60,773 nt of DNA from JACCUZ01 sp038246575 (GTDB taxonomy: Bacteria; Actinomycetota; Actinomycetes; JACCUZ01): assembly GCA_038246575.1 (NCBI GenBank), contig JBBRVU010000007.1:1-60773 (forward strand). Direction: 5' to 3'. Both the position numbers and the translations under genes were made by a program. This document shows, in pieces, positions 16,755 through 25,554 of the stretch (the stretch's first letter is position 1; each line of letters starts with the position of its first letter). The notes below the pieces were generated by a model. The model saw only the letters and a program-made list of their open reading frames with translations, did no database searches and was not told the origin of the DNA.

Positions 16755-17218
16755 CCCGACTGCGTCGCGAGCAGGACGTCGCGCGTGATCTCCATCTGCC
16801 CCCGGTGCTGGGCCAGCTCCTCGTAGACGTGGAACAGAGCCCCGCCCTGTGTTCTGCCCAGCGGCAGGCCGGCGTCCTCGGGGTGCGGGGTCCCCCGGGG
16901 TGGGGCCAGCGGTTCAAGGTTCTCGAGGTCGTCCTCGAGGCGGCGCCTGGCCTCGCGAGTCTTCTCCACCAGGGCGTCGACCGGTCCGGTTGCGCGGAAC
17001 TCGGCGTCCCGGTCGCGTTCGATCGCCCGACCGGCGACGACGTGCCCGGCCCAGTACTCGACGACACCCAGGCAGTGGGTCAGCACGGCGTAGGGCGAGG
17101 TCGCACCCGGCATCTCCAACCGCCGGTTCGCCAGGTCGTCTCCCAGCGCCGTCACGATGTCCGTCATGCCGTCGAGCGCCTCGTCGACGAACACCAGGTA
17201 GTCCTCGGTCGAGATCAT
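16751..17218 (-). CDS. DinB/DUF664-family protein (mycothiol-dependent-enzyme fold)
   Basis: A 155-residue four-helix protein of the DinB superfamily. Conserved parts include YAVLTHCLGVVEYWAGHVVAG and the C-terminal HVYEELAQHRGQMEITRDVL, which supply the histidines of the usual metal site. In actinobacteria this family includes mycothiol-dependent isomerases and thiol transferases, and many members have no known reaction. The ATG at 17218 was chosen for its position before the conserved MISTEDYLVFVD segment; the open frame further upstream lies inside the divergent channel gene. The predicted role is thiol-dependent detoxification, with low certainty on substrate. Confidence 0.8.
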   Translation of the reverse strand: MISTEDYLVFVDEALDGMTDIVTALGDDLANRRLEMPGATSPYAVLTHCLGVVEYWAGHVVAGRAIERDRDAEFRATGPVDALVEKTREARRRLEDDLENLEPLAPPRGTPHPEDAGLPLGRTQGGALFHVYEELAQHRGQMEITRDVLLATQSG

Positions 17219-17281
17219 CCCCACACCTTTGCCTGCCGATCGGTGGCCGACAACCCCGAGAGCGTCTGCTCTACTTCCCGC

Positions 17282-18094
17282 ATGAGCGACAAGGACGCGA
17301 CCGAGCCGGACGTCGCTCAGGAGGACACCGAGCGCACCTTCGACCGGCTGGTCGACGAGGGCGAGCAGCGACTCGGCCGGTCCTGGTCCGGTCTGGTCTC
17401 GACCGGACTGCTCGGCGGTCTCGACATCGGGGTCGGAGTGCTCGCGCTGCTGCTGGTCGAGCACGAGACGGGCAGCGTGCTGCTCGGCGGTCTGGCCTTC
17501 TCGATCGGCTTCATCGCCCTGACCCTCGCCCGCAGCGAGCTGTTCACCGAGGACTTCCTCATCCCGGTCGCCGCGGTCGTGACCAAGACCAGCTCGGCCG
17601 TCTCACTGCTGCGGCTGTGGGGGGTCACCATCGTGACCAACCTCGCCGGCGGCTGGGTCATCACGTGGGTCATCGTCGCCGGGTTCCCCTCCCTGCGCTC
17701 CACCGCGGTGGACATCGCGTCTTTCTACATCGGGCTCGGGTTCACCTGGCGGGCGTTCGCGCTGGCGATGATGGGCGGGTTCCTCATCACCTTGATGACC
17801 CACATGCAGCACGCCACCGAATCCGACGGTATTCGCATCGTCCCGGCGACGGTGATGGGCTTCCTGCTCGGCGCCGGACAGGTCAACCACTCGATCGTCG
17901 CGTCGCTGGTGGTCTTCGCAGCCCTGCACTCCGGGGCGCCGTTCGGCTACGTGGACTGGCTGGGCCTGTTCGCGCTCGCCGCGGTCGGCAACATGGTCGG
18001 CGGGCTGGGACTGGTGACGATCCTGCGGCTGCTGCAGGTCCCGCACAAGGTGGCCGCCGAGCGACGCGAGGAGTCCAGCCCTAGCGAGCGATGA
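17282..18094 (+). CDS. Formate/nitrite transporter (FNT) family channel
   Basis: A 270-residue membrane protein with about six helices after a charged N-terminal tail. The SWSGLVSTGLLGGLDIGVGVLA, LARSELFTEDFLIPV and LLGAGQVNHSIVASLVVF segments match the FNT fold, closest by eye to the YfdC-like branch rather than FocA or NirC. Such proteins form pentameric pores for small monovalent anions. The ATG at 17282 starts a sensible hydrophilic tail; the frame is open far upstream but only as a shadow of other genes. Divergent from the DinB-like gene. The ion carried is uncertain. Confidence 0.85.
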   Translation: MSDKDATEPDVAQEDTERTFDRLVDEGEQRLGRSWSGLVSTGLLGGLDIGVGVLALLLVEHETGSVLLGGLAFSIGFIALTLARSELFTEDFLIPVAAVVTKTSSAVSLLRLWGVTIVTNLAGGWVITWVIVAGFPSLRSTAVDIASFYIGLGFTWRAFALAMMGGFLITLMTHMQHATESDGIRIVPATVMGFLLGAGQVNHSIVASLVVFAALHSGAPFGYVDWLGLFALAAVGNMVGGLGLVTILRLLQVPHKVAAERREESSPSER

Positions 18095-18121
18095 GAAGAC
18101 GCGCCGCTGAAACCGTGGCGG

Positions 18122-18745
18122 CTAGAGCTCGACGGACTCCCCCGGAGCAAGCCGGCGGTAGTCGGTCTCACCCTTCAGCTCGAACCAGCGATCGGTCACG
18201 GTCCGGCCGAAGTCGCTGAGCACCCCGTCGTGGATCGGGTGGGCCCGGGCCGGCGAGACCGTACGCACGAAGTCGATGGCTTCGGCGACCTTCAACCACG
18301 GCGCACTGACCGGCAGCAGCAGAGTCTCGACGTCGAGGTCGGGCACGTGCAGTGCGTCGCCCGGGTGGTAGGTGCCGCCCAGCACGAAGCCGACGTTCGC
18401 GCAGCCGGGCAGGCCGTCGTAGATGTCCGCGTGCCGGCCGCCGACCACCTGCACCGACAGTCCCGCGGCCTCGAAGGTGTCGCCGGGCTCGACCGCGTGC
18501 ACGGTGACGTCATGGTCCTTGGCGAGCGCGGCGGCGACCTCGGTGTTCGTGTGCACCCGGACGCCGGATCGCACCGCCGACACCAGCCGTTCGACGTCCA
18601 GGTGATCCCGATGCTCGTGAGTGACGAGGACATCCGCCACACCCTCGAGATCGGCGTCGGCCGACAGCACCCCCGGGTCCAGCAGCACCGCGCCGTCAGG
18701 AGTGTCGAGCCGGACGCAGGCATGGCCGTACCTCGTCAGACGCAT
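18122..18745 (-). CDS. Metallo-beta-lactamase-fold hydrolase (UlaG-like)
   Basis: A 207-residue metal-dependent hydrolase-fold protein. It begins MRLTRYGHACVRLDT, typical of the UlaG/YtxM-like branch, and carries the metal motif HEHRDHLD near residue 43 and VGGRHADIY further on. The closing HPIHDGVLSD supplies another His. The ATG at 18745 matches the family start; the GTG at 18763 would add six residues. It lies 21 bases from the end of the aldehyde dehydrogenase gene on the same strand and is probably co-transcribed. The substrate is unknown, and the nucleotide or lactone hydrolase roles of relatives should not be assumed. Confidence 0.85.
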   Translation of the reverse strand: MRLTRYGHACVRLDTPDGAVLLDPGVLSADADLEGVADVLVTHEHRDHLDVERLVSAVRSGVRVHTNTEVAAALAKDHDVTVHAVEPGDTFEAAGLSVQVVGGRHADIYDGLPGCANVGFVLGGTYHPGDALHVPDLDVETLLLPVSAPWLKVAEAIDFVRTVSPARAHPIHDGVLSDFGRTVTDRWFELKGETDYRRLAPGESVEL

Positions 18746-18766
18746 GCGACGGACACTACCCACGAC

Positions 18767-20212
18767 CTACAGGTCGACCCCCGTGAGCACCATCACCCGC
18801 TCGTACGTGAGGTCCTCCATCGCGTAGCGCACACCTTCGCGGCCCACCCCGGACTCCTTGGCGCCGCCGTAGGGCATCTGGTCGGCACGGTAGGAGGGGA
18901 CGTCACCGATCACCACACCGCCGACCTCGAGATCGCGGTGTGCCCGGAAGGCCACCTGCAGGTCGTGGGTGAACACGCCGGCCTGCAACCCGAAGCGCGA
19001 GTCGTTGACCAGCCGGAGCCCCTCGTCCACCCCGTCGACGGTCGAGACGGCGAGCACCGGGCCGAACACCTCGTCGCAGACGACCTTGGAGTCTGCCGTC
19101 ACATCCGTGAGGACGGTCGGGGCGTAGGTGGTCCCGTCGCGGTGCCCACCGGTGAGCACCGTGGCTCCGGCCGAAACGGCCTCATCGACCCACTGCTGCA
19201 CCCGGCGTGCCGACGCCTCGTCGATCAACGGCCCGACCGACGTCGCCTCATCCCGGGGATCGCCGACCGCAAGGGCCTCGACCGCGGCAACCAGCCGTGG
19301 CACGAAGGCCGCAGTCAGCGAGGCGTCGACCAGCACCCGCTGCACCGACACGCAGGACTGGCCACCCTGATAGGTGCCGAACGTCGCGATCCGCGACGCC
19401 GCGAAGTCGAGATCGGCGTCGCTGGACCAGTCGGCGCAGACCAGCGCGGCAGCGTTGCCGCCCAGCTCCAGGGTCACGTGCTTGTGCGGGACGGCGGCGC
19501 GGATCCGCGCGCCGACCGACCCGGACCCGGTGAAGGACACGACCGGCAGCCGCTCGTCGGCGACGAGTGCCGGCGCCGCGTCGTCGGGCACGACGATCAC
19601 GGACACCGCTCCCGCGGGCAGGTCGGTCTCGGCGAACAGCTCGCCGAGCAGCAGCGCCGACAGCGGCGTCTTCGGGGCCGGCTTCAGCACGATCGGAGCC
19701 CCGACCGCCACGGCCGGGGCGAGCTTGTGCGCCACCAGGTTGACCGGGAAGTTGAACGGCGAGATGCCGAGGACCGGTCCCCGGGGGAACCGCCGGACCA
19801 GCGCAACACGGCCGGTCGAGCCGGCGTCGGTGTCCAGTCGTTGCAGCTCCCCGCTCCACCTCCTGGCCTCCTCTGCCGCCCACCGGAAGGTCGACACGGC
19901 CCGGGCGACCTCAGCGCGCGCCCAGAGCAGCGGCTTCCCGCTCTCGGCCGTGATCAGGTCGGCTACCTCGTCCGCCCGCTCGCCAAGCCGCGCCGAGACA
20001 TGCGTCAGCGCCGCAGCCCGGACGTACGCGGGCGTCGCCAGGACCTCCTGACGCGACTCGTGCGCGAGGGTGACGGCACGCTCGACCTGGTCGGCCCCGG
20101 CCAGCGCGACCTCGCCGACAAGAGCGCCGTCGAAGGGATGGCGAACCTCGAGCCGCTCGGTGCCCGGCTCGAGGCGCTGCCCGCCCACCCACCCGACCCA
20201 GGCGTCACCCAT
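18767..20212 (-). CDS. NAD(P)-dependent aldehyde dehydrogenase, probably succinate-semialdehyde type
   Basis: A 481-residue aldehyde dehydrogenase. The general base Glu249 is in VTLELGGNAA and the catalytic Cys287 in GGQSCVSVQR. NAD-binding ISPFNFPVNL and VSFTGSGSVG are present. It is divergent from gabT with a 71-base shared promoter region. GabT makes succinate semialdehyde, so oxidation of that product to succinate is the natural role, but the sequence branch also resembles lactaldehyde and phosphonoacetaldehyde-type enzymes. Substrate assignment rests on context. Confidence 0.88.
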   Translation of the reverse strand: MGDAWVGWVGGQRLEPGTERLEVRHPFDGALVGEVALAGADQVERAVTLAHESRQEVLATPAYVRAAALTHVSARLGERADEVADLITAESGKPLLWARAEVARAVSTFRWAAEEARRWSGELQRLDTDAGSTGRVALVRRFPRGPVLGISPFNFPVNLVAHKLAPAVAVGAPIVLKPAPKTPLSALLLGELFAETDLPAGAVSVIVVPDDAAPALVADERLPVVSFTGSGSVGARIRAAVPHKHVTLELGGNAAALVCADWSSDADLDFAASRIATFGTYQGGQSCVSVQRVLVDASLTAAFVPRLVAAVEALAVGDPRDEATSVGPLIDEASARRVQQWVDEAVSAGATVLTGGHRDGTTYAPTVLTDVTADSKVVCDEVFGPVLAVSTVDGVDEGLRLVNDSRFGLQAGVFTHDLQVAFRAHRDLEVGGVVIGDVPSYRADQMPYGGAKESGVGREGVRYAMEDLTYERVMVLTGVDL

Positions 20213-20251
20213 GGATTCCTCCTACGGATTTCGTCGTCGCGCGACAGTGGC

Positions 20252-20265
20252 ACAACTGATTCCGT
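20252..20265 (+). promoter_or_regulatory. Shared motif ACAA-NN-GATTCCGT in the gabT promoter
   Basis: ACAACTGATTCCGT lies 19-32 bases upstream of the gabT ATG and 40-53 bases upstream of the divergent aldehyde dehydrogenase. The same pattern, ACAAGCGATTCCGT, occurs at 38092-38105 before the polyamine operon. A common regulator is suggested. Confidence 0.45.
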
Positions 20266-20283
20266 CACAGTATCGTGCCGGTC

Positions 20284-21624
20284 ATGACTGAGCACGGTGG
20301 TCCCGACCTGCCCCAAGAGCGTCGCCTGCTGACCGCGGTCCCCGGACCTCGCTCGCAGGAGCTGATGGCACGCCGCAACAGCGTCGTGGCACGCGGCATC
20401 GGCACGACGCTGCCGGTGTTCATCGACCGGGCCGGCGGTGGTGTCCTCGTCGACGTCGACGGCAACTCGCTGATCGACCTGGGGTCCGGCATCGCCGTGG
20501 TGAGTGTGGGCAACGCCGCACCCGCCGTGGTGTCGCGCGTGCAGGACCAGGTCGCGCGGTTCACCCACACGTGTTTCATGGTCACGCCGTACGACGGCTA
20601 CGTGCAGGTCTGCGAAGAGCTGGCGCGACTGACCCCCGGCGACCACGAGAAACGCTCGGCGCTGTTCAACTCCGGCGCCGAGGCCGTGGAGAACGCCGTC
20701 AAGATCGCCCGGGCGCACACCAAGCGTCAGGCCGTCGTCGTCTTCGACCACGGCTACCACGGCCGGACCAACCTCACGATGGCCCTCACGGCCAAGAACA
20801 TGCCCTACAAGCACTCGTTCGGGCCGTTCGCGCCGGAGGTCTACCGGGTGCCGATGTCCTACCCGTTGCGCGACCCCGAGGGGATGACGGGCGAGCAGGC
20901 CGCCGCCCGGGCCGTCGAGCTGATCGAGAAGCAGGTCGGCGCCGACAACGTCGCCGCGGTCGTGATCGAGCCGATCCAGGGTGAGGGCGGCTTCGTCGTC
21001 CCGGCCCCCGGCTTCCTGCCCGCCCTGGCGCGGTGGTGCAGCGAGTCGGGAGCGGTGTTCGTGGCCGACGAGATCCAGAGCGGCTTCGCCCGCACCGGTG
21101 ACTGGTTCGCCTGCGACCACGAAGGTGTCGTGCCCGACCTGGTCACGACCGCCAAGGGGATCGCCGGCGGGCTGCCCCTCGCCGCCGTCACCGGTCGCGC
21201 GGAGATCATGGACGCTCCCCATGTCGGCGGTCTCGGCGGGACCTACGGCGGCAACCCCGTCGCCTGCGCCGCGGCGCTCGGTTCGATCGAGACGATGGAG
21301 AGCCTCGACCTGTGTGGCCGGGCCCGGCACCTCGGCGAGGTGATGACCGGCCGGCTGCGCGAGATCGCCGGGTCGCACGACGTCATCGCGGACGTACGCG
21401 GTCGCGGGGCCATGATCGCGGTCGAGCTCACCCGGCCTGGCACGCTCGAACCGGACGCTGCGACGGCCGCCACCGTCGCCAAGGCCTGTCACGCCGACGG
21501 CGTAGTCGTGCTGACCTGCGGGACCTACGGCAACGTGCTGCGCCTGCTGCCGCCGCTGGTCATGCCCGACCATCTGCTCGAGGAGGCCCTGGGCGTGCTC
21601 GAGAAGGCATTCGCGACCGCCTGA
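20284..21624 (+). CDS. gabT: 4-aminobutyrate aminotransferase
   Basis: PLP enzyme that transfers the amino group of GABA to 2-oxoglutarate, giving succinate semialdehyde and glutamate. The 446-residue class III aminotransferase has the phosphate-binding NSGAEAVENAVKIAR, YHGRTNLTMALT, the cofactor Asp262 in VADEIQSGFARTG and Lys291 in TTAKGIAGGLPL. IEPIQGEGGF is also typical of GabT. The ATG at 20284 is preferred; a GTG at 20275 would add three residues. With the divergent aldehyde dehydrogenase it forms the last two steps of putrescine and GABA breakdown, completing the chain begun by the genes at 36-43 kb. Confidence 0.95.
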   Translation: MTEHGGPDLPQERRLLTAVPGPRSQELMARRNSVVARGIGTTLPVFIDRAGGGVLVDVDGNSLIDLGSGIAVVSVGNAAPAVVSRVQDQVARFTHTCFMVTPYDGYVQVCEELARLTPGDHEKRSALFNSGAEAVENAVKIARAHTKRQAVVVFDHGYHGRTNLTMALTAKNMPYKHSFGPFAPEVYRVPMSYPLRDPEGMTGEQAAARAVELIEKQVGADNVAAVVIEPIQGEGGFVVPAPGFLPALARWCSESGAVFVADEIQSGFARTGDWFACDHEGVVPDLVTTAKGIAGGLPLAAVTGRAEIMDAPHVGGLGGTYGGNPVACAAALGSIETMESLDLCGRARHLGEVMTGRLREIAGSHDVIADVRGRGAMIAVELTRPGTLEPDAATAATVAKACHADGVVVLTCGTYGNVLRLLPPLVMPDHLLEEALGVLEKAFATA

Positions 21625-21688
21625 CCCGGTAGCCAATCCTCAGGTGGCGCACAGGTAGTCCCCAGGAAGTTGCCCCATTGTCGGGGGT

Positions 21689-23110
21689 ATGACAGCCACG
21701 GCTACCCCCACGGCGACGCTGCCGCCGGCACCGCGTTCACTTCCCCGGGGTCGGCCGCCCCGGCACCGGGTCTGGCACGGCGACGCGGTCGGAGCGATCA
21801 CCTACCTCAGCCTCGTGATCGTTCTCGCTCTCTGGGCCGCCCACCGCGGCGTGCAGGACCTGGTGTCCGGCGGGGGGCCCGGCCTGATCTCCGCGGGCCG
21901 ACTGACCGGGCTGATCGCCACCGACCTGCTGCTGCTGCAGGTGCTCGGGATGGCACGGATCCCATGGGCCGAGCGGACCTGGGGTCAGGACCGGCTGGCC
22001 CGGTGGCACCGGCTGGCCGGCTTCACCTCGTTCAACCTCATGATCGCCCACATCGTCCTGGTGACCCTCGGCTACGCCGCGACATCGAGCTCCGGGGCGC
22101 TGGGTGAGCTGTGGACGCTGGTATGGACCTATCCCGGGATGCTGCTGGCCACCGCGGCCACCGCCTTGCTCGTCATGGTCGTGGTCACCTCGGTCCGGGC
22201 CGCGCGCCGGCGGCTGCGCTACGAGTCCTGGCACCTGCTGCACCTTTACGCCTACCTCGGCGTCGGACTCGCCCTGCCGCACCAGCTCTGGACCGGCACC
22301 GACTTCATCTCCTCCCCCGCCGCGCGCATCTACTGGTGGAGCCTGTACCTGTTCGCGCTCGGAGCCGTCCTGGTCTTCCGCCTCGGCCTCCCGGCCTACC
22401 GGTCACTCCGGCACCGGCTCGTCGTGTCCGCCGTCGTCGACGAGAGCCCGGGTGTCGTCTCGGTGCACCTGGCCGGCCAGGCCCTGCACCGGATGCCGGC
22501 ACGTGCTGGTCAGTTCTTCGTCTGGCGGTTCCTGTCCGGCCACGGCTGGAGCCGCGGTCACTCGTACTCGCTGTCCGCACCTCCGCACCCGGGCCTGCTC
22601 CGTATCACCGTGAAAGACCTCGGCGACGGCAGCCGGGCGGTCAAGGACCTGACGCCGGGGACCCGCGTGCTCGTCGAGGGCCCGTACGGAGTTCTCACCG
22701 CCGAGCGGCGCACCAGGCCCAAGGTCACCGCGCTCGCGGCGGGGATCGGCATCACGCCGATGCGCGCCCTGCTCGAGGAGCTCGACTACGCCCCCGGCGG
22801 TGCCACTCTGATCTACCGGGCCCGCGAGGACTCCGACCTGGTCTTTCGCGCCGAGCTCGAGGAGCTCGCTGCCGACCGCGGCATCCGGCTGGTCTACCTG
22901 CTCGGTCGCCGGGCCCGACCCGACTCGTGGGTCTCCGCCGACCTCGGACATCTCAGCGACAGCGAGGCGCTGCGCCGACTGGTGCCCGACGTCGCCACAC
23001 AGGACGTGTTCCTCTGCGGACCCGACCCCTGGATGGACGCCGCGACACGGGCCGCGCGGGACGCAGGCGTCCCCGAAGCCCATATCCATGCCGAACGCTT
23101 CGCCTGGTGA
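21689..23110 (+). CDS. Ferric-reductase-like transmembrane flavocytochrome (FAD/NAD-binding)
   Basis: A 473-residue membrane oxidoreductase. The N-terminal half has about six helices with histidines spaced for two hemes (His107 and His121; His185 and His198). The C-terminal half is a ferredoxin-reductase-type module with FAD motif RGHSYSLSAPP, NAD motif GIGITPMRAL and terminal FLCGPDPWM. It should pass electrons from cytoplasmic NAD(P)H across the membrane. The next genes encode an exported FMN-binding protein and an ApbE transferase, so the likely acceptor is a covalently flavinylated extracytoplasmic protein. The end acceptor (iron, quinone or other) is unknown. Confidence 0.9.
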   Translation: MTATATPTATLPPAPRSLPRGRPPRHRVWHGDAVGAITYLSLVIVLALWAAHRGVQDLVSGGGPGLISAGRLTGLIATDLLLLQVLGMARIPWAERTWGQDRLARWHRLAGFTSFNLMIAHIVLVTLGYAATSSSGALGELWTLVWTYPGMLLATAATALLVMVVVTSVRAARRRLRYESWHLLHLYAYLGVGLALPHQLWTGTDFISSPAARIYWWSLYLFALGAVLVFRLGLPAYRSLRHRLVVSAVVDESPGVVSVHLAGQALHRMPARAGQFFVWRFLSGHGWSRGHSYSLSAPPHPGLLRITVKDLGDGSRAVKDLTPGTRVLVEGPYGVLTAERRTRPKVTALAAGIGITPMRALLEELDYAPGGATLIYRAREDSDLVFRAELEELAADRGIRLVYLLGRRARPDSWVSADLGHLSDSEALRRLVPDVATQDVFLCGPDPWMDAATRAARDAGVPEAHIHAERFAW

Positions 23111-23123
23111 GAGGGATACTCCG

Positions 23124-23591
23124 ATGCGAAAGATCATCACAGCGCTGACCGGGACGGTCTCCGGTGTGGTCCTGCTGTTCAGCTACCACACCTCGACCTC
23201 CGGGCCGGCCAGCCTGGCCGATCCGGTGGTGAGCAGCGGCGGGACCAGCACCAGCGCGGGCTCGACGTCCTCCTCCGGGTCGACGTCCTCGTCGGGGTCG
23301 CCGTCCTCCTCCGGGTCGGGGACCTACACCGGAGACGTAGCCTCGACCCGGTGGGGGCCGGTGCAGGTCAGGATCAACGTCGCCAACGGCACGATCAGCG
23401 CCGTCGACGTGCTGCAGTACCCGCAGGGCAACTCGCGGGACGCGCAGATCAACAGCTACGCCCTGCCGATCCTCACCAAGGCGACCGTCGGTTCCTCCAC
23501 CGCCCAGATCGACCACGTCAGCGGCGCCACGGTCACCAGCGGCGGCTACGTGGCTTCGCTGCAGTCCGCTCTCGACCAGGCTCAGCTGTGA
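23124..23591 (+). CDS. Exported FMN-binding domain protein
   Basis: A 155-residue extracytoplasmic electron carrier. It has an N-terminal hydrophobic anchor or signal (ITALTGTVSGVVLLFS), then a Ser/Gly/Thr-rich low-complexity linker (about residues 39-66), then a small FMN-binding domain with WGPVQVRI and the flavinylation motif DHVSGATVTS. Thr136 would carry FMN in phosphodiester linkage. The ATG at 23124 lies 13 bases after the flavocytochrome stop and has GAGAGG upstream. The linker fits a tether from the membrane through the cell-wall zone. It overlaps the ApbE gene by four bases. Confidence 0.9.
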   Translation: MRKIITALTGTVSGVVLLFSYHTSTSGPASLADPVVSSGGTSTSAGSTSSSGSTSSSGSPSSSGSGTYTGDVASTRWGPVQVRINVANGTISAVDVLQYPQGNSRDAQINSYALPILTKATVGSSTAQIDHVSGATVTSGGYVASLQSALDQAQL

Positions 23592-24400
23592 CCCCGGGGG
23601 TCGCGACGCCGCGCCGAGCCTGGGTGGAGCAGCTGATGGGGCTCCCCGTCAGCATCCACCTGCGCGGCGACGCATCACAGAGCGAGCCCGCCGACGAGTG
23701 CGTGCAGGCGGTCTTCGACGAGCTGCGGGCGGTCGATGCGCTGTTCAGCACGTACCGGCGGGACAGCGAGGTCTGCCGGATCGACCGCGGCGAGCTGTCG
23801 GCTGACGCAGCGCACCCGCTGGTGCGCGAGGTCGTGGGCCTGTGTGAGGCGGCCCGGGTCCTCACGGAGGGGGCCTTCGACGCCAACCGCACGGACCATG
23901 ACCACGACGGGCGGCGACGCTTCGACCCCTCCGGCCTGGTCAAGGGCTGGGCGGTCGAGCGGGCTGCGACCCAGCTGACCGACCACCTGTCCTGCGACGT
24001 CAGTGTCAACGCCGGTGGCGACATCGCGGCTCACGTACGCAGTCCGCACGACCCCCCGTGGCGGATCGGCATCGAGGACCCGCGCGAGCGGTCCCGGGTC
24101 CTTGCGGTGGTCCCGTTGCTCACCGGCGGCGTGGCCACCTCGGGGACGGCTGCCCGGGGCCGGCACATCGTGCGCCCGGTGGACGGTGCGGCGGTGGACG
24201 ACCTGTTGGCGGTCACGGTCGTGGGTCCGTCGCTGATGTGGGCCGACGTCTTCGCGACCGCCGCTTTCGTGCGCGGCCACGACGCCTTGTCCTGGCTCGA
24301 GGACCTCCCGGGGTACGAGGGCCTGACAGTGGATCGCAGCGGCGTCGCCACCACGGCTGGGCTGACGGACAGCGTGCTGGCCGCCGCTAGGAACGCTTGA
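23588..24400 (+). CDS. apbE: FAD:protein FMN transferase
   Basis: Transfers FMN from FAD to a Thr of a target protein outside the cytoplasm. The 270-residue protein shows ApbE features: QLMGLPVSIHL at the start, FDPSGLVKGWAVERA, the VNAGGDIAAHV motif, TGGVATSGTAARG and a late VVGPSLMWADVFATAAFVRG. The GTG at 23588 overlaps the FMN-protein stop (GTGA), a tight coupling with its evident substrate. No clear N-terminal signal peptide is visible, which is odd for a transferase acting outside. Its end overlaps the convergent methyltransferase gene by 14 bases. Confidence 0.92.
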   Translation: MTPGVATPRRAWVEQLMGLPVSIHLRGDASQSEPADECVQAVFDELRAVDALFSTYRRDSEVCRIDRGELSADAAHPLVREVVGLCEAARVLTEGAFDANRTDHDHDGRRRFDPSGLVKGWAVERAATQLTDHLSCDVSVNAGGDIAAHVRSPHDPPWRIGIEDPRERSRVLAVVPLLTGGVATSGTAARGRHIVRPVDGAAVDDLLAVTVVGPSLMWADVFATAAFVRGHDALSWLEDLPGYEGLTVDRSGVATTAGLTDSVLAAARNA

Positions 24401-25214
24401 CCGCCTGCAGCGTGTAGCTGTGCGGCAGCCGCCATGGCCGGTCGCGCAGCCGGAACTCGCCGCCCGCCAGCCGCTCCGTGTGGCCGGGCATCGCGTCCCA
24501 GGGGACGCTGTCGTGCTCGACCAGCATCGTCAGCGACATGCCTTCGTCGAGCAGCGCGGTGACGATCTCGCCCATCCCGTGGTTCCACGCGTGCGCCTGG
24601 GTGGAGCTGAATGCGACCTCCGTCTCGACGTAGGTGCCCGGCTCGTCCCAGACCGTCGGATCCGGCAGCTCGACGTAGGGAAGCTCGACCACCAGTCGGC
24701 CGTCCTCGCCGACGTCGGCCAACGACCACAGCATCGGGTGGCCCTCGCGGATGAAGAGCCGGCCGCCGGGTCGCAGCAACCCGGCAACCACACCTGCCCA
24801 CCGCCGGATGTCGGGCAGCCAGCACAGGGCGCCGATCCCAGTGAACACGAGGTCGTACGCAGCGGCACCAAGCAGCTGCACCGCGTCGTAGACGTCGCCA
24901 ACGACGAAGTCGATCTCGCTGCCGGTGCGCTCCGCAAGAGACCGGGCCTCGTCGATCGACGAACCCGAGAAGTCCAGGCCCGTCATCCGGGCGCCGAGCC
25001 GGTGCAGGGAGAGCGTGTCGGTGCCGATGTGGCACTGCAGGTGGACCCCGCGCAGGCCGGAGATGTCGCCGAGCCGGGGGACGTCGAAGGACACGACGCC
25101 GCTGAGGAAGGTCGGGTCGTCGACGAACCGGGCGATGGCATAGTCGGCAGAGGCCGCGTGTGCCGGTGCCCGCTCGTCCCAGCTCGTCCGGTTGACGTCG
25201 CGGTAGTCACTCAC
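24387..25214 (-). CDS. SAM-dependent methyltransferase
   Basis: A 275-residue class I methyltransferase. The SAM-binding region reads GVHLQCHIGTDTLSLHRLGA (motif I, with Cys-His instead of the usual Gly-rich GCG pattern), followed by MTGLDFSGSSIDEARSLAE and LRPGGRLFIREGHPML. It begins DYRDVNRTSWDERAPAHA, typical of a family common in actinobacteria. It overlaps the DUF952 gene by eight bases and so belongs to the unit starting at mscR. The acceptor is unknown. Given its neighbours it may act in thiol or aldehyde stress, but nothing in the sequence shows this. Confidence 0.85.
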   Translation of the reverse strand: MSDYRDVNRTSWDERAPAHAASADYAIARFVDDPTFLSGVVSFDVPRLGDISGLRGVHLQCHIGTDTLSLHRLGARMTGLDFSGSSIDEARSLAERTGSEIDFVVGDVYDAVQLLGAAAYDLVFTGIGALCWLPDIRRWAGVVAGLLRPGGRLFIREGHPMLWSLADVGEDGRLVVELPYVELPDPTVWDEPGTYVETEVAFSSTQAHAWNHGMGEIVTALLDEGMSLTMLVEHDSVPWDAMPGHTERLAGGEFRLRDRPWRLPHSYTLQAVKRS

Positions 25215-25554
25215 CGGCGTGCTGCTCCCAGCTCGGTGCGGCCACGACCGCGCCGATGTCCACGGGGCCGTAGATGTGCGGGAACGCCTCGTCCGCGCCG
25301 TCGGGCGCCTCCAGCACCACCGGCGAGGCCAGCAGGGTCGGGTCGATCTCCAGCAGCACCATCGGCTCGGTGACCCCGCCGTAGAAGGCGTCGTGGACCC
25401 CCCGGACCTGCTGCGCGCGCGAGGCGTGCACGAAACCCTCCTGCGCCAGCGACCGACCCAGCGTCGAGATGCGGTAGTCCCCGTCCCGCTTGGCCTGCTC
25501 CCAGTCTGCGACCAGGGCCAGGTGGAAGACGTGCTCCCCCTCGTCGAGCGGCAT
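25207..25554 (-). CDS. DUF952 family protein
   Basis: A 115-residue protein of the DUF952 family. The diagnostic pieces are DYRISTLGRSLAQEGFVHASRAQQV near the middle and FPHIYGPVDIGAV near the end. The family has no established reaction; it is often found near glutathione- or thiol-linked genes. The ATG at 25554 overlaps the stop of the MBL hydrolase by one base (TGATG). Frames open far upstream on this strand are shadows of the MBL gene. The assignment to family is good, the function unknown. Confidence 0.85.
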   Translation of the reverse strand: MPLDEGEHVFHLALVADWEQAKRDGDYRISTLGRSLAQEGFVHASRAQQVRGVHDAFYGGVTEPMVLLEIDPTLLASPVVLEAPDGADEAFPHIYGPVDIGAVVAAPSWEQHAGE

